Positions 54,069-64,000 of a stretch of 64,000 nt of DNA are shown piece after piece. How positions within the stretch are numbered: position 1 is the stretch's first letter; each line of letters opens with the position of its first letter. Made by a program: the position numbers and the translations under genes. Under the pieces are notes generated by a model. It saw only the letters and a list, made by a program, of their open reading frames with translations. It did no database searches and had not been told where the DNA came from. Location: NCBI GenBank assembly GCA_023634235.1, contig JAMKCF010000003.1, positions 4,988,958-5,052,957 of the forward strand, written 5' to 3'. The DNA is from Pisaster brevispinus (lineage: Eukaryota; Echinodermata; Asteroidea; Forcipulatida; Asteriidae).

Positions 54069-54599
54069 CCCATATATCCTTCAAATAAGGGGTTTAAATG
54101 CAGATTTGTGCCAACCCAGTTGTATTTGTGAGACAGGAGGCCGCCAATATAAATGGTGGTCAGAGACTTCTTAAAAAAAGAAATTAAATTAAGGATTTTA
54201 AAGTGTTGTTTTAAATCAGGACTGAATGTTATTTTGTTTATAATGTTTAATATTTACATAGGCGTTCTTAGCATAGGTCAAGGCAGGGGCTGTACCAAAT
54301 TTGACCCCCCCCCCCCTCCCTTCCCTCTCAATTCAGCTGTTTTGGGTATTCACATTGAGTTGATTTCCATCAAAGAAGATAGAGGGCGTTTCGGTAATTA
54401 GTTATGCCGTACCCTACACTTAGGTCAAACATACAGTACTTAAGAATAAACTTTTTTGATATATCTCTTGTTTAAATTGTTTTCAATCAAAGATATTTCA
54501 TTTGTAGCAATATTTAATAGATAAATGTATACACAATTACCACACAGAACTCTTATTGAATATACGTTTTAACTTTGATTAACTGATAAATTGTATGTT

Positions 54600-54790
54600 G
54601 TTGTTTGTCTGCTGGGGTGTTTGTTTGTTTGTTTGTTTGTTTGTTGGGGTGTTGGGGTGTTGGGGTGTTTGTTTGTTTGTTTGTTTGTTGGGGGTGTTTG
54701 TTTGTTTGTTTGTTTGTTGGGATGTTTGTTGGGGAGTTTGGTTGTTTGTTTGTTTGTTTGTTGGGGTGTTGGGGTGTTTGTTTGTTCTTT
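54600..54790. repeat. TTTG/TTGGGG low-complexity tract
   Basis: Same type as 5861-5985. Produces Cys/Val/Leu-rich and antisense Asn/Lys/Gln/Thr-rich ORFs that are not genes. Confidence 0.9.
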
Positions 54791-55605
54791 GTGTGTGATT
54801 TGTTTTTGAGTTCATATAATTTCAAAGTTTGAGGTTTAAAAATGCTGAGTATAATTAAAATTAAACATACTGTTTCACTTAATTTTACATAATTTTTAAA
54901 TGTTACATATTTTCTTTTCGAGGTATTTAAAATTCTAATATGTTACTCCCTTGAACCACAGTAGAATTAAGTTTAGACAAAATATTGTCGCGGGGCGTAG
55001 CAAGTAAGAAAATGGGGAGACCAAGCAATGACGTCATCCGCGCCTACTGTCTGCCAATGGACTGCCATTTCAGTAATCAAAAAAGATTATGGCGCGCGCA
55101 TAATTTGGCATACCATAATATGGCTTGCGTGTTGCCTAAAATGTGCACTGCATACACAGAGGCTAAGGGGGATCTTAATCCCAAAATTGCGCAAGCAATG
55201 AGCAAGTTCTATCAAAGAATATACCGTAGTTAGCTAGTCAACGATGGTTGGTTTATCGAGTCTTTTCTCTTGATCGTGTTGACATGACATGGCTAGAGTC
55301 GTTCGCACTTGAACTTCAGTACACATGCGCTAAGTACGTCACAAACCAGCCGCTGGTGAACTTGCATCTTACGGACTGTTAGAAATGCCAGCTACATTTA
55401 CGGCTATGACTGTTGCTAAGGTTGTTGCTCAAGCCAAAGAGCCTATATTTCAACGTAAGATGACGTGGGAATCTAGCCAGTAACCTCAACTGTAGCCGCT
55501 TATTCGGAAACGGCCTAAAATGGTTGTTGATCGAACTGGCTTCATTGTGGGATGACGTCAGGGGAGTTAGTTCAAAATCCATTACTGGAGATTGGCTACT
55601 GGTGT
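54791..55605. other. Intergenic region between the convergent EGF and esterase genes
   Basis: Includes an 82-codon + strand ORF (54985-55233) without recognisable domain and a repeat at 55385-55515 (TTGCTAAGGTTGTTGCT) also found near 48180. Confidence 0.4.
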
Positions 55606-55611
55606 TTTATT
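55606..55611 (-). terminator. Candidate polyadenylation signal of the esterase gene
   Basis: AATAAA on the - strand about 250 nt after the stop; a variant ATTAAA lies closer, at 55664-55669. Confidence 0.4.
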
Positions 55612-55862
55612 AAGGTTATAAAAGACAATAAACTATAAGAAATATACCTTCAGAGAAATATATTTTAATTAAAGAAAGAAACATAAATGGTTTTGATTTA
55701 TCTACGGTGTGGTTTATGTGTGGAAACGTGGCCCGTTGTTAGTGCGTTTCTGTTTAAGTTTTGCGTTTTGTTGAAGCTTGCTTATCTGCCTTTTGTAATA
55801 CCTTTTTAATAAACCACAAATAATTATATAAGAAATATATATCAATTATAAAGATTGAAATC

Positions 55863-56412
55863 TCAAATTTTTGAATCATCCTCAAAGTCTTCGTTTACTT
55901 TGACCTTAGAACTTTTCTCGTTCACGTCAAAAGAGTTCATCTTACGTACGTCTTCTGTTGACGTTGTCTTGGTTCCCTTAAACTTATATCCCAGCACTGC
56001 ACCAAACGACAGGACTAAAATAACCAGTAAGGTGACGATGCTGAACAGAAGGACTTCTATGAGTGTCTCAGTGCCACGTTTAGTCAGCTTGAAACCTAAA
56101 CTTTCTCCGAAGATGACTTCTCCACACTGTGGTTGGTCAGGGCAAGCTCTGTCCACGAATTCGCTCTCCCCGTCCGGTGAAAAAAGACTGTAATTATCCT
56201 CACCGAATACATTAAAACAAGATAGGATCGCCTCTAATTTAAGGGATGGAATGTAGCTTGTCCAAAAGGCAACCTTGTCCTGTCTGTAACCTTCCCCCAC
56301 GGTGCTGTTCGTCAAGCCGATTAGAAGGAACTTCTCGGAGTCGCCGTACTGGGGCCAATACGTCAGGCCGTCACCTGAAGACGTTGTCTGGTCGGGATTC
56401 ACATTCGGATCA
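55863..56412 (-). CDS. Esterase gene, terminal exon 2
   Basis: Acceptor ATTGTGTAG read on the - strand. Encodes the end of the hydrolase domain (NPDQTT..LTYWPQYGDSEKFLLIG and KVAFWTSYIPSL), the transmembrane helix and the tail ending FEDDSKI. The first base completes Gly500. Confidence 0.9.
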
Positions 56413-59400
56413 CTACACAATGATAAAAACAATGATTTTAGAACTCTAAACAATAACAGTAAAATTTGACTTCCTAATTCCCGGTTCACTTTTGAAATGT
56501 GAATAAATAACTATCCAGCTCCCGATTCATTTATAGTAGTGAATGGCAATAGCAAATCGGTATTATATGAATAGAGAACCAATACAAATAGATGAATCCA
56601 TTGGTTCATTGTGGATGGGGGATTGACGTCACGGTGTGCACTTTAGTTGTACAGTTATATGGGCCTATTATAAAAGCTTGACTGGGTTTCTGCATTGCAT
56701 TAAGATGCAAAAAGTGTAAAAAGTCACGTATCATTAGTTCCAACAAAATACATGGACTATATTTGTATGACCCCCACATACGGGGCCGAGTGCTGTGCTG
56801 AATAACAAAGCGTCAAAACGAGAAGGTCTATCAGAAAAAGCCAAATATCAAAGGCCTCTTACTTCGAAAGGGATATTATTGATAACCATGTTACAATACT
56901 TTACACTGCAAAAACTGGGGTGTTAAAATTCACACCATGGGTGTTATCACATACAGATAACGAGAAGAGAATCAAAATTAACATTTTAGGGCATTTAAAT
57001 AACACCAAGATGTAATTGTTTTTGCAGAAATTACTAAAATACCCTATGGTGTAAATGTTGAATCTTTTTTTAGTATCTGTAATATGTGACAATACCCATG
57101 GTGTCAATTTTAACACCCAAGTGTTTGCAGTGTACTTGTACAGTGTACTCTTTTCCCGTTTAAAGGCAGGGTATACTTTTTGTAGTTGTCAAAGACCACT
57201 ATCTTTAATTGATGTATCCCAAAATATGCATAAAATGTATTTGTCTTTGAAGTTGCAAGAAAACAGTGGAAGAAACAATACCCTTGTTGCAGAGAACTGT
57301 GTGTTTTCAGATGCCTGAGAAAGGCTTCATGTCTGAAGCCTTTCTCAGATTCAATTTTTGGCCAGGGGTGATGAAGTACCTCTTACTCTAAAACTACATT
57401 ACTTCAAAGGGTGTCGTTTCTAACAAAGTTTTATAATATCAACAGCTCTCCAGTCCTCGTTACCAAGTTTTTATGGGCATTAATTTTTTGAAGTAAATTA
57501 CGAAGGGTATACCGTCCCTTTGAATGAATGGTATTGGTTTTGAAAGAGTAACTTTCCTCCATTTTCAATAAACACACATCAAAACAATTACCCGTGCTCC
57601 TCTTTTAGAGAAAAACGATGAAAAGGTTTTGTGCTGTGTAAACTTTCGTACACTCTATACTTCGATTATCATCTGGGCAGCTTTTATCACCCTAACTCGC
57701 GGCTGAGAAGCTGAGTTGCGAAGGACGCCTCTGCAACGTGTTCGAGCGGGCGTGCAAGCGCACCATTAGGCCGTGGGTTATGATCACGGAGCACAGCCAG
57801 AGATCGAAAGTCTTTGAGTTTTCCTAAGGGAGGAAAACCGGAGGGCATCGAGAAAAACCCTTGTGGCACAGGAGAGAACCAGCGCGCAACTCTATTCACA
57901 TATGGAACCAAGGCCACAGTGGTGAGAGACAAGGGCTTTACGCACTTGCCACCCGTGCAATCCAATCGAAATAGGCTTAGGCCTAGGCAATGCTGATTTT
58001 TCAAGTGTTTTTTTTTGTTCAACTTTGCCATAATTTGATAGAAACATTTTACTGGATGATCGGTATAAGTAAACCATTCAACTTTCAGGGCCGAATGTCA
58101 TAGAGCTGCTTTAAGCAAAAAAAGATAACTTAACACTATTCTGCTCAGCAAAAATGAGCAGGATACATGTCACAAATGATGTGACATGGTAGTTTGGCCG
58201 GTATCATTATTCCGCTAAGCGTAATGCTGTTGTGCTTTTGTAGCTACTCTTTGTGCTTCAGCATCTGTATGAAATTTGGCCCTTATCGAAACTAATAATT
58301 TTCTCCAAGGTTATTGGTATTCACCAACCAGTGCAAATCATCTGAAACTGAATTGTTCCGCAAGTCATTACTTTCAAAATGTCACTCTTACCCGCTCTTG
58401 GCGAAGTTGGACCAATACTTGATAACACGGTCACTCAGCGTCCGCTCCTCGTCCGTGAAGAGCGACCCCAGACCCGAACCGTTAAAGGGCAATCCAAACA
58501 AGTACGAAATCTCTTCGCTGTGGGGGACGAGCTGGTCAAGATTCGGCCACTGCGTATTTGCTGTACTGTGGTGATCGAAGACACTGACGTGGACGGACGA
58601 TGCATTGGGTACAGTTTCGAGTACACCCGGTAGTCGTGAAAGGAAGTTAAAGTCCAGGAACAAGTCGACCATAGCTTTCATTCGTGCCAGGTTCGCGTCC
58701 TCTATAGAACGATCAATGTACTCGTAATTTATAGCCACAGACGAAACTATACCGAAAGCTTTGAGAAACTCCTCCCACTCGCTTTCCGTAATCCCATTTT
58801 TTGAATCGGTTTTATTCTGCAGGATTTTGTTGATCACTTCAAGGCCGGTAGAGCCGTCGCCGGAGGTATGCAGGGCCATAATATCATGCTGTATATTCAA
58901 ATTGCCTGTGGTTTTGGATAGGATTATCCCGTCGAAAACAGACCCAAATATCTGTGATGGGGATTTATCAGAAACGTGAAGTGCAGCGGCCAGGAGGTCG
59001 TCCATGCTAAGCCCGCGGAGGCAGTTCACAAGATCTTCGCTTGTCGAGGTAGAAGCGCATCCAACGGCGGCCCCAATTTCTCGGGCTTTTTCACTGTAAC
59101 GCTCAGCATTATAGGAGTATCGAGGCCTGTAACTGCCGCTGTGGGCCGCTACGCGTCGGAACAACGGGCGACTCTCGTTGAAGTAGAGATGCGCGAAGAC
59201 GGACGCCCCGCCTGCAGACTGACCGATGAGTGTTACACGGAACGGGTCGCCCCCGAACCCCGCGATGTTTTTGTGAACCCACTTCAGGGCGAGCTGTTGA
59301 TCAAGGAACCCGTAATTCCCCGGTGATCTGTCATCGTTGGTGCACATGAACCCGAAGATGTTCAAACGGTAGTTGATGGTGACCACCACGACATTTCCAC

Positions 59401-59890
59401 GGGTGGCCAGAGCGGACGCGTCATATCCACTCCCCTGCCCATTCTCGAAACTCCCCCCGTGGATCCACAACATCACCGCTGCGCTACCGTCACTTATGTT
59501 AAACGGAGAGAAAACATTCAGCGTCAGACAGTCCTCATCCACGACAAGTGACTCCTCCGGTATCTGAACGACGTACTCCGGATAGAACGTAGCCACGTCC
59601 GCAATTCTTTGCGGACATGACGGGCCGTAACTGCTCGCATTGAACACGCCGTCCCATGGAGCTCTGGCGACCGGGGCCTTAAATCGCAGTGGTCCGACTG
59701 GCGGTTCAGCGTACGGTATACCTTTATAAACGTAAAAATCCTTTACAGATTCTCCATCGTCATATTTCAAATGCAATCCACGTACAAGACCTGATGCGGT
59801 GTTTACGACAGGATTACAAGAACCTGGTGGTAATATCATGACAGTAAAAACAGCCCAGTAAACGCAGCTTGCGTGACTCAAATCGGCCAT
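55863..59890 (-). CDS. Membrane-anchored carboxylesterase/cholinesterase-family protein, 2 coding exons
   Basis: Exons 59890-58392 and 56412-55863 join to 2049 nt, 682 aa. Order: signal peptide (about 1-25), alpha/beta-hydrolase domain (about 28-560), juxtamembrane segment, one transmembrane helix (about 617-641: LLFSIVTLLVILVLSFGAVL) and a roughly 40-residue acidic cytoplasmic tail. Catalytic residues: Ser225 in GQSAGG, Asp345 in SGDGS (where cholinesterases have Glu) and His457 in VPHSEEISYLFGLP. Oxyanion motif WIHGGSF (142-148) and EDCLTLNVF (119-127) fit type-B carboxylesterases. The Cys92-Cys121 loop has no Trp, so the choline-binding Trp of acetylcholinesterase is missing. Likely an ectoenzyme hydrolysing esters, or an adhesion relative of neuroligin that kept its triad; substrate unknown. 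Confidence 0.9.
56904..57132. mobile_element. Palindromic MITE with ~55-bp inverted repeats and TA borders
   Basis: Starts TACACTGCAAAAACTGGGGT (from 56902) and ends GTGTTTGCAGTGTA (to 57134). Both arms encode the same frame in opposite directions (CDNTHGVNFNT), proving the palindrome. TA at both borders fits a Tc1/mariner-type target. Diverged copy at 19392-19640. Confidence 0.85.
57159..57524. mobile_element. MITE, TTTAAAGGCAGGGTATAC family (366 bp, best copy)
   Basis: Left TTTAAAGGCAGGGTATAC; right end reverse-complemented TTCAAAGGGACGGTATACCC. Internal hairpin GCCTGAGAAAGGCTTCATG with its inverse. Other copies at 23737-24122 and 38727-39517. Confidence 0.8.
57690..57985. repeat. Repeat-derived ORF region (GENQ..TYGT type)
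   Basis: GC-rich island in AT-rich intron with ORFs on both strands. The + frame reads GIEKNPCGTGENQRATLFTY, resembling spurious proteins predicted from dispersed repeats in many marine invertebrate genomes. I treat it as repeat, not gene; this is from memory of such predictions. Confidence 0.45.
58087..58283. mobile_element. MITE, complete GGGCCNAATTTCATA family copy
   Basis: Left AGGGCCGAATGTCATAGAGC; right end TGTATGAAATTTGGCCCT, its inverse. Interior has TTCTGCTCAGC and TTCCGCTAAGC blocks. About 197 bp. Confidence 0.75.
58392..59890 (-). CDS. Esterase gene, coding exon 1
   Basis: ATG at 59890 (MADLSHASCVYWAVF) is the first ATG of the open frame; the frame extends to 59953 but only with non-ATG codons. 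Encodes residues 1-499 plus two bases of Gly500, ending AAGAGCGG before GTAAGA. Confidence 0.9.
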
Positions 59891-60039
59891 TTTAACTCCG
59901 AGAGTGTATAACACTTGTACGGAGGTGGCGGACAAACAAGACTGAGTATACAATAATTGAAATCAGATATGCTGCAATATCAGTTACCATCGCGGGGTTG
60001 TCAATCGCATCCAAATCTTTCAATGGCTGTAACAGTGCG

Positions 60040-60046
60040 TTTTATA
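60040..60046 (-). promoter_or_regulatory. Candidate TATA box of the esterase gene
   Basis: - strand CTATAAAACGC, 150 nt upstream of the ATG, giving a 5' UTR of about 120 nt if used. Position and sequence fit, no experimental support. Confidence 0.5.
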
Positions 60047-60573
60047 GATCAGATACCTGAAGCATGCTTGGCCGATTCCATTTCATTTCTTTATATGGAG
60101 CTGTGTAGAATTTTCGATTATTCGGTTTGAGTTGGATTTTAATTTTGTTTCGTGAAATGTTGTATTTGTCCTAATAAAAGTACATTTTTGTGAAATTGTA
60201 AACTTTTTTGCATAATGTCTTCTTTAGGTGATGATTTATTAGTGATCTCGAACTTGAGTTGGATTGCTTATTAGTCATGTATTTGAGTTCGGGTAATCGA
60301 TTCAGGCACTTTTATTGACTTGTAAATCGACTCCTTACTCTGGAATCGATTTTAATCCATATCCTGGGACGAGTCGACCTGATATTAGCCATTATGAGGA
60401 TGGCTATTTTAGCCCCTTGATGTGAAAGGTCAATCAACACTGCATTCAATGATTTGTAAGTGGGTTGTATGTTTTTATGTTAAACACTGATTGTTATTGG
60501 AGAATCCCTTCAACATTGTGTCACCGCTTCAAATGCCATCGTCGCGGTAATCCTGAGAGTCATGACCGACTCA

Positions 60574-60812
60574 CACTCTAAAACTCCCAGGTTAGAATTG
60601 ACCCGAATTCCGGGTCCATGGGTTCTGAACAATTTCTGGCTCATTGACCCGGAAACTGGGTCAAACTGACCCAAAACTGTTTCCAACTAACGCAGAATCC
60701 GAGTCAATAGCCAAACTTGTTTTACCAGAGTTGCGGGTCAGCCTGACCCAAAGCCCCCTTTGGGGACCCAGAATCCGGATCAGTACTGACCCGGAGTTTG
60801 TAGAGTGCGTGA
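60574..60812. mobile_element. GACCC-rich element, two-ended copy
   Basis: Left ACACTCTAAAACTCCCAGGT; right end reverse-complemented begins CACTCTACAAACTCCGGGTC. Interior alternates GACCC and GGGTC motifs. Best evidence that the family has inverted ends. Confidence 0.7.
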
Positions 60813-63800
60813 CCCTTTTGATGAGAGTGTGTTCATTAGACCCTGCAAAAACAATAGGCCTAATTGCAATTTCGCATATGACACAAAATTCCTATCAGCA
60901 AAGTCAAAATTGTATATATGTTTTTAGATACACCATTTAAATACTCGCTTAGTTTACGATTATGTTTCCTTTACGTTTTTAATTACTAACGCCGAAAACC
61001 GTAATGTTTGTTTGTTTTTGAGGTTTTTGTGGGAGGGTGGTGGCGGGGGGGGGGGTCGGGGGGGGGGGGGGTAAGGTTATAATTTAAATTGCCAGTCCGT
61101 GCATAACAGTGACAAATTTGGAATTTCTCGCCAAAGAAAAAGAAGGTCACTTACTACCGCAGTAGGTCATGACACGACAAGTGCCTTAACCTATCAAGGA
61201 ATTCATATTAAGAATGATGGGCCTCAAGGTGTCACGCTTATCCGGGAGAGTGTCTGAAATCGTGGCTTCGGCAGTGGCTGTGGCTAATTCTAAAAAAAAA
61301 GCTCAATCTTCAAAGTGGTCGCTGCGGGCAACGGCCATTGCCGTATCAAAAGTCGCTTGACAAACCTGCCCAAATGTAGACGATTTGATTCACCATCTTC
61401 GTCACTTCTCTAATATCCAAACTGTTAGTATCATTTGTACTCAAAGGGTCCAGGGATCAAGGGACTTTTTCTTTGGGAGGATGGACGGAACCCAATAAGC
61501 CATCTTGGTATATGTTGGATACTTTATAATTGCACTTTTGGGTTTGGGTAAATTTGTCTTCACACCCAAACCAATTGCAAACGGCGTACTCAGATGGTGT
61601 CCGCCATGTCTCAAACAGGCTAATTGTGACTGGCAAGCTTAGGTTCAATTTAAAACTTCGCATCTTTTAGGAACTAAGTGATACACAAACTTTATAAAAT
61701 TTATAAATCCCGAATTAAAAGAAGTGGTGGTTCTGAGAATAATCAAAGGTGAGATAAGTCTCGTCGTTTCGAACATTGCTCTATGTTTGTCTTCAGGAGA
61801 ATGCCGGACTGCTGTTGATACAGCAGCTTTTTATTACGGAGGATGACAAATTTCTGAACTTCAAGAGCCGGTATTGTTTTTGCAATAGCCTGCTGTTTTC
61901 GAGAAGGAAAGTGCAGAGGTCTGGTTAAAAAGCATTCCATGCATACAGTCAGTGCTCTTTGAGGTTAAGACTACAGGTGGTACGACTGCCCCCTGACCTA
62001 AAAAAAAATAGCTTGGTGACAGCACTGCCTTGGGGTCTCGGTGTTTACTGAAAAGAGAATGGTAGCATGGTTGGATTGATCTGGTTTGCCCAATTGTTCA
62101 GCTGAGTGTCAAAAGATCGGGGTTAGTCAAATAGAAGGGCAACTTGATCGCAGCGCCAGATCAAGATCGGCGACAGTCCAATTCAATTCAATAACAATTC
62201 AATGGCTGTTTCTTCCACACTGGCAATTACATTATAACAGATGTATAAACTGATAACAGCATCAGGTATGTAGGGTTTTTCTTATATGGGTACAATGGAT
62301 ACATGTGAACGGGGTTCCATTAGCACGGTGTACAATGTCTATAGTAAAAACTGCTGTGGGCTACAGTAAACACCACTTCTCAACTTGCCCTGTGGGCCAC
62401 TAAAAAAAAACTGTGTTCATATTTTTTCCTTTTCAGTTTTCAGAGTGTGAATAATAAATGTTATAAATAAGTGTTAACATATTTTTGAGTGTGTGAGTGT
62501 AACTTCAAATGACCATTAACTTGTTGTGAACACAACAATCAAAACATCAGAAAGATAGATTTATGACAAACAGTGTCAAATTTCTTGGCTCTGTTTACCG
62601 CGAAATTCTGCCATTACAGAGCCATGTAGGCCTAAAGCACATACTTCTATGGGATGTGAGCGTAGAAATCAACGGCAAGCATGCAGAGCAATAAACTCGG
62701 GCCCCGATGGGCCACTAAAATTTCCTGGGCAAGTCAAAAGGACAGTTTACAAGCCCGGTGTGCTACTTTTACAAAAAGCTTAACCGCAAGGTATTGTGTA
62801 ACATGGCTTTAATTAGGAAAGGCTGAATCACAATATTTCTTTACTACTTTCCTCTGGACAGTCATTAACATGACAAGGACAAAAAATACTAACGAGACAG
62901 TGAAACCAGAGAATTACTGATTTTGAAAAATATGCCTACATGCATGTAAGGTGAGATAACGTGCTAAATCGTTATAAATAAGAGTTGTTGTTGAAGTTTA
63001 CAAAAAAAGGACAATGGTGAAATACAAATCTTCAGATCTGGTTGAAGTTGTTCCTGAGCCGAGTATTGCGAAAGGCAATGACGTTTTTGAAAATGATGTT
63101 GAACTTTGTGTAGAAGTTACCTCATTGACGCATTTACGAGCGCCACAAGTTGTGTATGCTCTAATGAGCACAGGGTAAACAATCGTTGAACTCGTCAGGC
63201 AAAAGATTACTGAGACTCATTGAATTTCAGAACTTACAGCCTTTTTGTAAGAGCAGTGAAGTTTGTTGCATTGTGTAATTGAGTTACACCAGGTAGCACA
63301 ATTAAGATTTGACATACTTTTTAGCTAGCAAATTTTCAATCTCCTCGCTGTTTTTGAGACTGTATTAGCCAGACTATTTATGCTTATTCCAAGTAATATT
63401 CTCATCAACAAATACTCCCAAGAATGTTTTTTATACAGTTTAAAACAGTACAGCTTGAGGAATTGGATATTTAGCTTTACTGTTGTAGTTCTGTTGGTCT
63501 TGAACTAAATAATATGTAATGGTTTTCAGTCGATGAATTTATAATTTAGTAGGGTTTTTGTTTTATTTTTCTTTATTTTTAAACACATTTCAATAACTAA
63601 TTACTTTGTTAAGTTTAATAATCAAATTATGTACAGCTGTACACAGTGGTAATTATATTTTTTAAATTGTGTCAAAAATGAACTATTGCCACAAGAGTTA
63701 CAACGTGTTATGTGAACAAGAATCAACCTAACTGCGATCCCTAGGGGGGCTCGACTTCCAGCAAAGTTTACCCTTTACTATAGGGCCTAGGAGTTGATGA

Positions 63801-64000
63801 CTACATCATTAAGATTTGTTTCTTCTTTTTTTCTTTTTTCTTTTTTTCATTTTTTGTTTTGTTTTTCATTTTCTCTTCTTAATGTTGACGTAGGGGATAG
63901 CAGTCTAAGGCAAAATACATACAGATAATTTACTTGCTCTGCTTGCTTTGCTTCAACATTTCTGTCGCTTTGGTACGCGCACATAACACCCCCCCCCCCC
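60813..64000. other. Gene-free 3' end of the window
   Basis: Contains G runs at about 61044-61071, a GTGGTGGTTCTGAGAATAAT relative of the foldback element at about 61720-61810, T-rich tracts near 63830-63870 and a terminal poly-C. No ORF with recognisable domain or exon-like block seen. Confidence 0.5.

Larger units (their letters stand above)
56413..58391 (-). other. Esterase gene intron
   Basis: About 2 kb, donor GTAAGAG, phase 2. Packed with repeats: palindromic MITE 56904-57132, TTTAAAGGCAG MITE 57159-57524, a repeat-derived ORF region 57690-57985 and a MITE 58087-58283. Confidence 0.8.

Noticed and set aside
54553..54832. Cys/Val-rich and Asn/Lys/Gln/Thr-rich ORFs
   Set aside because: Artefacts of the TTTG/TTGGGG tract; the same at 5843-6292.
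54985..55233. 82-codon + strand ORF between the two convergent genes
   Set aside because: No domain; surrounding DNA is repetitive; could be a remnant of a mobile element but nothing supports it.
55863..59890. True acetylcholinesterase
   Set aside because: The Cys loop lacks the choline-binding Trp and the acid residue is Asp.

Overview
This is a window of nuclear DNA from an animal, most likely a marine deuterostome and probably an echinoderm (a sea star or relative). Three findings point there: intron-split genes with GT..AG borders, a phase-1 multi-EGF gene built from one exon per EGF domain, and AT-rich non-coding DNA crowded with short inverted-repeat elements, minisatellites, poly-C/poly-G runs and a tRNA-derived SINE. 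The species call is inference; no organelle, bacterial or viral gene was recognised.

Layout. Positions 1-7100 hold no recognised gene, only tandem arrays, palindromes and MITE-like elements. An SLC45-type (SLC45A1/A4-like) sugar/H+ symporter gene lies on the + strand at 7116-13310 in three coding exons; its AATAAA overlaps the stop codon. A gene-poor, MITE-rich stretch follows (13.3-18.6 kb). The centre of the window, 18640-53549 (+), is one large gene that I assemble into 34 coding exons: a signal-peptide exon, 32 exons each coding one EGF-like domain, and a last exon coding a hydrophobic, GPI-anchor-like tail. Every intron is phase 1 and the joined frame is open (4107 nt, 1368 aa before optional microexons). 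Converging on it from the - strand is a carboxylesterase/cholinesterase-family gene (59890-55863) in two coding exons, with signal peptide, Ser-Asp-His triad and a C-terminal membrane anchor. From 60 kb to the end I see no gene.

The most interesting part is the EGF gene, which records its own growth. Exons 6-12 are seven near-identical 132-nt EGF exons made by tandem duplication of 1-2 kb units. Each unit from exon 7 on carries, 110-230 nt upstream of its EGF exon, a copy of a 30-nt sequence flanked by AG and GT: an apparent 10-residue linker microexon. Three copies are open with intact splice sites, one has an in-frame stop (a potential poison exon), and two are degenerate. Further on, exons 20-26 derive from a two-exon cassette, and a dead copy of one exon (44149-44216) breaks at a short homology between exon and intron sequence, so the crossover point can be read directly. 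Intron 12 contains a 2.7-kb element with inverted ends, packed with 119-bp and 225-bp minisatellites.

The three genes show no obvious functional link. The transporter and esterase are typical membrane proteins; the EGF protein looks like a cell-surface adhesion or signalling protein with partial Notch-type glycosylation consensus sites.
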